NCBI GenBank assembly: GCA_963721115.1
Contig: CAVRIA010000006.1
Location: forward strand, 558,001-622,000
Direction of reading: 5' to 3'
Source of the DNA: CAVRIA01 sp963721115
GTDB taxonomy: Bacteria; Desulfobacterota; Binatia; HRBIN30; CADEER01
Length of the DNA stretch: 64,000 nucleotides
This document shows positions 16,685 to 23,959 of this stretch, one piece after another (within the stretch, counting starts at the first letter, position 1; the number at the start of each line of letters is the position of its first letter). The notes beneath the pieces are model-generated. The model did not search any database. It saw only the letters and a program-made list of their open reading frames with translations, and was not told the origin of the DNA. The translations under genes were made by a program, and so were the position numbers.

Positions 16685-17584
16685 ATGTCCCTATTGGCGG
16701 GGAAGGTGGCGATCGTGACGGGCGCCGGCCGTGGCCTGGGGCGAGAAGAGGCGCTGGCCCTGGCGCGCGAGGGAGCCCGTGTGATCGTCAACGACATCGG
16801 CGTCTCCGTTCACGGCGAGGGCAGCGACGAGAGGCCCGCGCAGCAGGTCGTCGAGGAGATCGAACGCGCCGGAGGCGAGGCGGCGGCGAGCTACGAGGAC
16901 ATTGCGAGCTGGGACGCCGCGCGCAAGACCATCGAGCTGGCCTACGAAAAATACGGTCGCCTGGACATTTTGGTGAACAACGCCGGCGTCCTTCGCGATC
17001 GGATGAGCTTCAACATGACGGAGGAAGAGTTCGACCTCGTGATGCGCGTCCACTGCAAGGGACACTTCGCGATGATCCGCCATGCCTGCGTGCGTTGGCG
17101 TGAGATCGCCAAGCAAGCGGGCAGCGTGTCGGGACGAATCGTCAATACGGCCTCCGAGGCCGGTCTGATGGGGTCGGCGGGCAACAGCAATTACGCGATG
17201 GCCAAGGCGGCGATCGCGGCGCTCACCATCAGCATCGCGCGCGAGATGGGCAAGTACGGCGTTACCTCGAACTTCATCGCTCCGCGCGCGCGCACGCGCA
17301 TGACGGAGACGATGCAGAACAGCGCGATGTTCGCGAAGCCGGAGTCGGGCTTCGACGTCTTCCATCCCGCCTGGCCCGCTCAGCTGGTGACGTTCCTCGC
17401 CAGCGACGAGGCGGCGGACATCAACGGCCAGGGCTTCGTCGTCTGGGGCGGCGAAGTGGCCCTGGTCAAGGGATGGCATCAGGTCAGCCAGATCAGCAAG
17501 CCGAACGAGGTCCTGACGGTACGCGACCTGATCGCCCGCAAGGACGAGCTGTTCGGCAAGCACTCGCGTCAGCCAGAGTTCTGA
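16685..17584 (+). CDS. Short-chain dehydrogenase (hydroxyacyl-CoA dehydrogenase-like)
   Basis: A 299-aa NAD(P)-dependent oxidoreductase with a Rossmann fold: TGAGRGLG near residue 13, NNAGVL near 99, and the catalytic YAMAK near 175 with an upstream Ser. The long loop after the first strand ('IGVSVHGEGSDERPAQQ') and the C-terminal extension match the hydroxyacyl-CoA dehydrogenase unit of MFE-2-type enzymes. The substrate is not determined. AGAAAGGAG precedes the ATG. Thirty bases downstream is a 2OG-oxygenase-like gene, probably co-transcribed. Confidence 0.85.
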   Translation: MSLLAGKVAIVTGAGRGLGREEALALAREGARVIVNDIGVSVHGEGSDERPAQQVVEEIERAGGEAAASYEDIASWDAARKTIELAYEKYGRLDILVNNAGVLRDRMSFNMTEEEFDLVMRVHCKGHFAMIRHACVRWREIAKQAGSVSGRIVNTASEAGLMGSAGNSNYAMAKAAIAALTISIAREMGKYGVTSNFIAPRARTRMTETMQNSAMFAKPESGFDVFHPAWPAQLVTFLASDEAADINGQGFVVWGGEVALVKGWHQVSQISKPNEVLTVRDLIARKDELFGKHSRQPEF

Positions 17585-17613
17585 GACCGAACCCGATTGC
17601 CGCGAGGTGAACC

Positions 17614-18642
17614 ATGGCCGAACAGGCTCATCGATTCTTCGATCCTCTCCTCCGCGCCGATCAGGCGGACCGAATGATGCGCCTGTGTGAGCGCTTCGGC
17701 AGCTACGGGATGTACTCTCAGGAAGCGGCCGAGATCGAGATCGGGGAAGGATTGGCCCAGCGTCACGATGCGGTCATGAACTTCATCGAGAGCGGCGGTC
17801 GTTTCGGGCGCAGGGAGTCGCTGCAAGTTCTGGCGGCGCGGACGAACTACTTCCGCGAGACCTACGCGTACGGCGAGCGCGTGATGATCGATGGTATCGA
17901 GCCCTTCCTGCGCCATCCGGGATTCGTCGACGCCGCCCGGGCGGTGCACGGCCGACCGGTGATCGAACCGGCCATCGTCTACGCGAACATTCTGATCCCC
18001 GGCCAGGAGCTCGCGGTCCACACCGACGTACCGGAATTTCGCGGCGCCAACCGCAAGCGATTTCCACAGTGGTTGATGGTGGTCATGCATCACTCCGGAC
18101 TGTTCGACGACTGGCGCATGCCCATTGTCACCGGCGTCGCCTGGTTCGGGTGCTGCCGGGGAGGCGCGTTTGCCTTCTATCCCGCGGGGGCAGAGGGGCC
18201 ACCCGTGGCGCTGCCGGCGCGGCACAATACCGCCATCCTCCTGGACACCGACTCGGTGTTCCACGGTGTCGACCGTGTCGGTGACGGCGAACCCATGGCC
18301 CCGCTCCGCCCGGGCATGAGCCTTGTCTTCGATGGCGATGACCGCTGGAGCTTGCGCATGGGCTCGGATGCGGTCGCGGCATACCGATGGGCCGACCTGC
18401 GCTTCTCGATCTCCTGGAAGGCTTACTGCTTCGCCGACGAGGCGGAGCGCCGTGCCTGGCGCGAGCACAGCGACGATCTGGAGCTCGATCGGATCCTGGA
18501 CCGCCTGCTCGAGGACCTGCGCCGGCGCGGGCGCGTACGAGGGGATCGGCCCGAAGCGACCGAGCTGGCCCTGATCATGATCGGCGAGTACGTGCGCTTT
18601 CCGCCCCCGGCGTCACCGCCCGCCGACTCGATCGCCGACTGA
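17614..18642 (+). CDS. Putative 2-oxoglutarate/Fe(II)-type oxygenase
   Basis: A 342-aa soluble protein. A jelly-roll iron site is suggested by HTDVPEF (about residues 137-143, HxD). A distal His in VFHGVDRVG (near 222) and an Arg in LRFSISWKAY would bind the cosubstrate. These are the expected HxD...H...R ligands, but the overall family is not one I can name, so the reaction is unknown. The N-terminal 60 residues are helical. The pairing with an SDR suggests hydroxylation followed by oxidation of a small substrate (inference). Confidence 0.55.
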   Translation: MAEQAHRFFDPLLRADQADRMMRLCERFGSYGMYSQEAAEIEIGEGLAQRHDAVMNFIESGGRFGRRESLQVLAARTNYFRETYAYGERVMIDGIEPFLRHPGFVDAARAVHGRPVIEPAIVYANILIPGQELAVHTDVPEFRGANRKRFPQWLMVVMHHSGLFDDWRMPIVTGVAWFGCCRGGAFAFYPAGAEGPPVALPARHNTAILLDTDSVFHGVDRVGDGEPMAPLRPGMSLVFDGDDRWSLRMGSDAVAAYRWADLRFSISWKAYCFADEAERRAWREHSDDLELDRILDRLLEDLRRRGRVRGDRPEATELALIMIGEYVRFPPPASPPADSIAD

Positions 18643-18752
18643 TCGGCGGCGGGGGCTTCGTCACCCGGGCAAGTGGCGCAAGATCGGCTGCTTCGCGTTC
18701 GCCATCGCGGCGACGTGGTGAAAGCGCGTCCGCACCGCCTTCTCCGCCTGTG

Positions 18753-19562
18753 TCATTCGCCGAATCGGATACGCCCCGCCCCTGCATAGACGTTCATGCG
18801 CCGGCCGCGCAGGAAGCCCACCAGGGTCTGTCCGCTCGCCTCGGCGAACTGCACGGCGAGGGTCGAGGGGGCGGAGATCGCGGCGACGATCGGGATGCGT
18901 CCCGCCAGGGCCTTCTGCATGATCTCGAACGACGAGCGACCACTGACCAGCAGAACGTGCCGATCGAACGGCAGGAGCGCCTTGAGGAGGCCGAAGCCGA
19001 GAACCTTGTCGACGGCGTTGTGACGGCCGACATCCTCGCGCAGAACGACGAGGCGGCCCTCTCTATCGAACACGGCGGCGGCGTGCAGCCCGCCGGTGCG
19101 GTCGAACACCTCCTGTGCGGTGCGCGCGCGGTCCGCGAGCTCGAGCAGAGCGCCGGCCGCGATCTGCATCTCGGACCTGACGGGCGGGAACTGCTGGTGG
19201 ACCGAGCTGATGGTGGCCTTGCCGCAGAGGCCGCAGCTCGAGGAGGCGAACACGTGACGGGTGAGGCGCTCGAAATCGACGTCGACGCCGGGCGAGAGCT
19301 CGGCGTTGACGACGTTACAGGTCGCATCGGGCGTCAGTGGCTCGACGCCGCGCAGGTCGGACGCTGTGGAGATCAGGCCCTCGCTCAGCAGGAACCCGGC
19401 CGCGAGCTCCGCGTCGCGACCGGGCGTGCGCATCGTGACGCTGACCGGCCGGCCGCCGACGCGGATCTCGAGCGGCTCCTCGCCGGCGAGATCGTCGCTG
19501 TGGCGGGTCGGAGCCTTCCCGCTCTCCCAGCGCCAGATGGCGCGCTGCCCGATGTCGCTCAC
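18753..19562 (-). CDS. fdhD: FdhD, sulfur carrier/insertion protein for formate dehydrogenase-type molybdoenzymes
   Basis: A 269-aa FdhD/NarQ family protein. The active-site CGLCGK (about residues 110-115) carries sulfur from IscS to the Mo cofactor of formate dehydrogenase-type enzymes. Typical blocks are present: EEPLEIRVGGRP, AAGFLLSEGLI, REDVGRHNAVDKV and LLVSGRSSFEIMQKA. The ATG overlaps the stop of the molybdoenzyme gene (4 bases), showing a shared transcript and function. Confidence 0.95.
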   Translation of the reverse strand: MSDIGQRAIWRWESGKAPTRHSDDLAGEEPLEIRVGGRPVSVTMRTPGRDAELAAGFLLSEGLISTASDLRGVEPLTPDATCNVVNAELSPGVDVDFERLTRHVFASSSCGLCGKATISSVHQQFPPVRSEMQIAAGALLELADRARTAQEVFDRTGGLHAAAVFDREGRLVVLREDVGRHNAVDKVLGFGLLKALLPFDRHVLLVSGRSSFEIMQKALAGRIPIVAAISAPSTLAVQFAEASGQTLVGFLRGRRMNVYAGAGRIRFGE

Positions 19563-21784
19563 GGCTGCGGGACCTCGATGTGCGCCCTGGTATTGTAGTC
19601 GGGAACCCCGCCCAAGGCGTCGGTCGAGCCGCGCCCGAGCAGGACGTTGCCCTCGGGCCAGTGCACCTGCAGGTTGCCGCGGGCGATGGGCGCGAGGAAG
19701 ACGCGGCCCTGAAGGCGTCCGTGGTCGTTGACGAGCGCGATGCGGTCGCGATTCGCCAGGTGCAACCTGGCGGCGTCGTCGGGGTTCATGAAGACCGCGT
19801 CGCGACCCGCGCCGGTGAGCGGATCGACCTCGTCGTAGATCAGGCTGTTGAACTGCTTGCCGCGCCGCGTGCTGACCGCGAAGTCATCGTCGCCCGCCTC
19901 CATCGCGGGCAGCGGCACGGCTCGAAAGTGAGCCTTTCCGTCCGCCGTGGGGAAACGCCACCCGGCACACAGATGAGGGCCCCCGTACTGAAAAGCGTCG
20001 CCGGCCCGGCGCAGGTGCTGGATCCCGTCGTAGAAGGGAATGACGCGCGCGATCTCGTCGCGAATGTCCCAACCGCTCTCGCAGCCGAGCGCCGCGGCGC
20101 GCTCCGGAGCGACCGCTGCGGCGAGATCGCGCAGGATCTTCCACTCGGCGCGCGCCTCGCCGATCGGATGCGGAATCTGCGGGCTGAACATGACGCGCCG
20201 CTCGGTGCTGGTCTGCGTGCCGCCGTCGTCCTGTTCGTAGCGGGTCTTCGCCGGTAGCAGCAGGACGGCTTGCCCCGGGTCGATGCACATCTGGTCGGTG
20301 AGGATGATGTCCTGGTGTACGCGCAAGGGCACGTTCTCCATGGCGCGTTCGACGTAGCCCGGGTCGGGCAGAGTGCGAAGGAAGTTCCCGCCGACGCAGT
20401 ACAGCAGATCGAGCTCGCCGCGCGCGGCCGCCTCCACCATTTCGGTCGCCGTGAGACCCGGACCGTCGGGGACGTCGAACCCGTAGTGGGCGGACAGCTC
20501 GCTGGCCGTGTCGGGGGAGATCGGCTTGCCGCCCGGAAAAGCCGTCGCGTAGGCGCCCATTTCGGCGCCGCCCTGAACGCCCGAATGGCCGCGGATCGGC
20601 ATCAGCCCGCAGCGCTCCCGGCCGACGTAGCCCTTCATCAGGCCGAGGTTCAGGATCATCTGGACGGCATGACCCCCGAAGGCGTGCTGTGTGATCCCCA
20701 TGCTCCATACGAGGACCGCCGTGTTCGCGTCGTGGATCAAGCCGGCGAACTCCTCCATGCTCGTCCGCCCCAGGCCCGACTGCCGCTCGAGGGACGACCA
20801 GTCCGTCCGTTCGACCGCCTCGCGGAGATTCTCGAAGCCGCTGGTGTGATTGCTCACGAAGGACTCGTCGTACCAGCGCCGGGCGATGAGAACCTTGAGC
20901 ACTCCGTACAGGAACGCGATGTCGCCGCCGAGCGAGACGCCGAACCAATGGTCGGCGATGTCGGTACCGAAAATCGCGCTGCGCACCGTCGAAGGTACCC
21001 AGTAGCGTTCCATGCCCGGCTCGCGGTACGGATTCACCATGGCGACTCGAGTGCCGCGGCGCTTGGCTTCGTCCAGGTACTTGATCGTCACGGGCTGGTC
21101 GTTGGCGGGGTTGGCGCCGAAAAAGACGATGAGATCGCTGCCCCACCAGTCGCGGTAGCTGCAGGTGGTCGCGGCGACCCCGAGCGCGTGCTTCATCGCC
21201 CCCGTCGACGGGGAGTGGCAGAGACGAGCGGCGTTGTCGACGTTGTTCGTGCCGAGAAAGCGCGCGACCTTCTGTGCCACGTAGTACGTCTCGTTGGTGA
21301 TGGCGCGGGAGGTCAGATAGAAGGCGAGTCGCCGCGCCTCGCTGGAGCGAATGCGATGTGAGAGGCGGGCGTACGCGTCCTCCCAGGAGATGCGCCGAAA
21401 CCCGCGCTCGCCCCGCTCGCGGAGCATTGGATGGGGCAGGCGCCCGAGCTCCCGCAGCTGATCGTTGCGCAGCGGGCGGAGGCGTTCCACGTCCTCGAGC
21501 CGGCGCATGTCGAGGGCGGGCATCGTGTTGAGCCGCAGCAGGTTGAGGCGCGTCATGCACAGGTGGACCCCGTCGATGGTCCAGTCGCGCAGGCCGCTGG
21601 TGCCCAGCGCGCAGCCGTCGCATACGCCCTGGGTCAGGACCTCCCATGCGTAGGGCAGGCTGTCGCGGTTCTTCCACGCCACCTTCGCCATGTCGCGGAA
21701 GTGGTGCGGCTTGGTGCGGCCGAGACCGAACGGGACGTTGTCTCGGAGACGCTGTCCCCAGTCCTTCTGCGGGGGGTGCGACAT
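19559..21784 (-). CDS. FdhF/YdeP-family molybdopterin oxidoreductase
   Basis: A 741-aa bis-MGD oxidoreductase. The N-terminus has GVCDGCALGTSGLRDW rather than the full four-Cys Fe-S motif of FdhA, which is typical of the FdhF/YdeP branch. The molybdopterin core shows 'TSRAITNETYYVAQK', GSDLIVFFGANPANDQP and RGHSGVQGGAEMG. The C-terminal MGD-binding domain has 'FMNPDDAARL'. I start at ATG 21784 (MSHPPQKDWG); a GTG at 21808 is also possible. YdeP-like proteins are linked to acid resistance or formate metabolism in some species. The true substrate is unknown here. Coupled with fdhD. Confidence 0.9.
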   Translation of the reverse strand: MSHPPQKDWGQRLRDNVPFGLGRTKPHHFRDMAKVAWKNRDSLPYAWEVLTQGVCDGCALGTSGLRDWTIDGVHLCMTRLNLLRLNTMPALDMRRLEDVERLRPLRNDQLRELGRLPHPMLRERGERGFRRISWEDAYARLSHRIRSSEARRLAFYLTSRAITNETYYVAQKVARFLGTNNVDNAARLCHSPSTGAMKHALGVAATTCSYRDWWGSDLIVFFGANPANDQPVTIKYLDEAKRRGTRVAMVNPYREPGMERYWVPSTVRSAIFGTDIADHWFGVSLGGDIAFLYGVLKVLIARRWYDESFVSNHTSGFENLREAVERTDWSSLERQSGLGRTSMEEFAGLIHDANTAVLVWSMGITQHAFGGHAVQMILNLGLMKGYVGRERCGLMPIRGHSGVQGGAEMGAYATAFPGGKPISPDTASELSAHYGFDVPDGPGLTATEMVEAAARGELDLLYCVGGNFLRTLPDPGYVERAMENVPLRVHQDIILTDQMCIDPGQAVLLLPAKTRYEQDDGGTQTSTERRVMFSPQIPHPIGEARAEWKILRDLAAAVAPERAAALGCESGWDIRDEIARVIPFYDGIQHLRRAGDAFQYGGPHLCAGWRFPTADGKAHFRAVPLPAMEAGDDDFAVSTRRGKQFNSLIYDEVDPLTGAGRDAVFMNPDDAARLHLANRDRIALVNDHGRLQGRVFLAPIARGNLQVHWPEGNVLLGRGSTDALGGVPDYNTRAHIEVPQP

Positions 21785-21879
21785 GGCGTTCCCGTCTGTC
21801 GGCTGCACGGCGGAGCCTCACAATGCAGCAAGGAAGGGAGCGTGTCCACCGGCCAGTGCTTGGCGCCGAGTTTGTTTCC

Positions 21880-22875
21880 ATGGCGGACCGATCCTATGTT
21901 GCCGCGATGGTCGGCTGGATCGAACGCTTCAACGCGCTTTTCGCGCTCTGGGTAGTGCTCTTCAGCGCGCTGGCGTTTGTCGTTCCCGGCGCTTTCGCGT
22001 GGTTCCAGCCCTTCATCGTGCCCGGTCTGGGCGTGATCATGCTCGGGATGGGCGTCACCATCACGCCGTCGGATCTGCGGCGCGTGCTGCGCCGCTGGCC
22101 GGCGGTGGCCTTCGGCACGGTCTGCCAGTACGGGCTCATGCCGTTGACCGGTTTTCTGGTCGCCCGACTGCTGCGGCTGCCGACGGCGCTGGCGCTCGGC
22201 GTGATTCTCGTCACGGCATGTCCGGGGGGAACGGCGTCGAACGTGATCGCCTATCTCGCCGGCGCCGATGTGGCTCTCTCCATCTCCATGACGACGGCCA
22301 GCACGTTGCTGTCGCCTCTCCTCACGCCGCTCATGCTGCGTCTCTACGCCGGCGAGTCGGTGACCGTGTCCCTCGTTGCCCAGGCGGGCACCATCGCTCG
22401 CGTCATCGTCCTCCCGGTGGTTTGCGGGCTGCTGTTCCGGCTGGCGCTCGACCGGGCCGGACGAGGACGGCTGGTCGATGCGGCGCTGCGAACCTTCCCC
22501 TCGCTGTCGGTTGCCTTCATCGTCCTGATCGTCGCCTGCATCGTGGCGCTGAATCGGGATCGCCTCGGGGCCGTGGGTGGATTGGTCGTCGTGGCGGTCG
22601 CGCTGACCAATGGCGCCGGACTGCTCTTCGGTTACGCCGTCACGCGGTTGTTTGGCTTCGATCGAATCACGGCGCGCACGGTCTCGATCGAGGTCGGCTT
22701 GCAGAATAGCGGGCTCGGGGTCGCGCTGGCGACGGCATACTTCTCTCCCGTCACGGCGTTGCCGAGCGCATTCTACAGCCTTTGGCACAACCTGACCGGA
22801 CCCGCCCTGGCTTCCTATTGGGCGGCGCACCCGGGCTTCGACCGCACCGCCCCTGCCCGGCGGCACGGGCGTTGA
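21880..22875 (+). CDS. Bile acid:sodium symporter (BASS) family transporter
   Basis: A 331-aa inner-membrane protein with about ten hydrophobic helices. Family signatures include LGMGVTITPSDL, the crossover motif CPGGTASNVIAYLAGADVALS (two stretches, CPGGTASN and YLAGADVALS) and EVGLQNSGLGVALA. BASS members co-transport Na+ with organic anions; the substrate is not predictable. The start is uncertain (ATG 21880 or ATG 21907). It is divergent from the fdhF-like gene, leaving about 95 bases for promoters. Confidence 0.9.
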   Translation: MADRSYVAAMVGWIERFNALFALWVVLFSALAFVVPGAFAWFQPFIVPGLGVIMLGMGVTITPSDLRRVLRRWPAVAFGTVCQYGLMPLTGFLVARLLRLPTALALGVILVTACPGGTASNVIAYLAGADVALSISMTTASTLLSPLLTPLMLRLYAGESVTVSLVAQAGTIARVIVLPVVCGLLFRLALDRAGRGRLVDAALRTFPSLSVAFIVLIVACIVALNRDRLGAVGGLVVVAVALTNGAGLLFGYAVTRLFGFDRITARTVSIEVGLQNSGLGVALATAYFSPVTALPSAFYSLWHNLTGPALASYWAAHPGFDRTAPARRHGR

Positions 22876-23011
22876 TCGGTACGACGTCGCGGTTACGTCG
22901 TATTTCTCCTCGCAGCCGGAGACCGACTCCGGCATGGCGTTTGGCTTCCTCGAAGAGTGCCGTGTGACGGACTTCGAAGAGCACATCGAGGTGCGCGCGG
23001 CGGCACATTGA
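22862..23011 (+). other. Coding-like fragment without a clear start
   Basis: After the BASS stop a different frame reads like protein (DRYDVAVTSYF, then SGMAFGFLEECRVTDFEEHIE) and stops at 23009-23011. Nearly all codons end in G or C, as in real genes here. No ATG/GTG/TTG in frame opens it, except an internal ATG in the middle. It may be the remnant of a gene, or a small gene whose start is broken by an indel. Confidence 0.25.
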
Positions 23012-23049
23012 CGTTTGCTTTCGAGCTTGGAATGCGAGAACAGAGGCGC

Positions 23050-23925
23050 ATGAGAGTAGGGATCACGCTTCCCGCCATGATTCCTGGAACGCCGGGAGAT
23101 CAGGCTCTCACGTGGGCGCGGAAGGCCGATGAAGGGCCGTTCTCGAGTCTGGCGATCGGCGAGCGACTGCTCTGGCCGGGATATGACGTCATGGTCACTC
23201 TGGCCGCCGCCGCTGCGGTGACCAATCGGGTCCGACTGGTCTCGACCATCGTCGTCATGCCCCTGCACAGCGCGATAGTCGTTGCCAAGCAGGCCGCGAC
23301 GATCGACGTGATCTCCAACGGGCGAGTGACACTGGGCGTGGGGATCGGAGGGCGGGACGACGACTTCCGGGCGGTCGGGGCTTCGTTCGAAAACCGCCAT
23401 GCGCACATGGAGGAGCAGGTGGCGGCGATGCGCCGCCTCTGGCGGGGTGAACCTGCGCTTCCCGGTCTCGATTCGGTCGGGCCTCTTCCCGTCCAGAAAG
23501 GCGGTCCGGAGGTCCTCGTCGGGTCGATCTTTCCGGCCGCGGTGAAGAGGGTCGCGCGCTGGGCCGACGGTCTCTCCGCCTGGAGTTTCGAGCCGAACGC
23601 AGCGGCTCTGCGGGAGACCTTTCGTCTCATGGAGGACGCATGGCGCGCGGCCGGGCGCGCGGGGCGGCCGCGCCTGGTGGCCGGCTTCTGGTATGCCCTC
23701 GGCCCCGGCGCCGAGGCGACCCTGCGGACCTACGTGGCCAAATACCTCGGTTACTTTGGAGTGGAGGTCGCGCTCATGACGGCGCACTCCGTCCGTACGA
23801 CGAACGTCAATGCCGTCCGGGACGCCTTGCGCTCCTTTGCTGACGCCGGTGTGGATGAAGCGATTCCGGTGCCGGTCAGCGCGGACATCGACCAACTCGA
23901 CCGGCTCGCCGATCTGGTCGGGTAG
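23050..23925 (+). CDS. LLM-class flavin-dependent oxidoreductase
   Basis: A 291-aa luciferase-like TIM-barrel protein. It begins MRVGITLPA and shows WPGYDVMVTLAAAAAVTNRV, IDVISNGRVTLGVGIGGRDDDF and the C-terminal GVDEAIPVP, all family blocks for F420- or FMN-dependent monooxygenases or reductases. Cofactor and substrate cannot be decided. The ATG at 23050 follows AGAGG; an ATG at 23032 would add six residues. It is followed after 34 bases by the RND exporter. Confidence 0.85.
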   Translation: MRVGITLPAMIPGTPGDQALTWARKADEGPFSSLAIGERLLWPGYDVMVTLAAAAAVTNRVRLVSTIVVMPLHSAIVVAKQAATIDVISNGRVTLGVGIGGRDDDFRAVGASFENRHAHMEEQVAAMRRLWRGEPALPGLDSVGPLPVQKGGPEVLVGSIFPAAVKRVARWADGLSAWSFEPNAAALRETFRLMEDAWRAAGRAGRPRLVAGFWYALGPGAEATLRTYVAKYLGYFGVEVALMTAHSVRTTNVNAVRDALRSFADAGVDEAIPVPVSADIDQLDRLADLVG

Positions 23926-23959
23926 CCGGCGCTCGCGATGGGGCATCGGCAAAGGCGCC

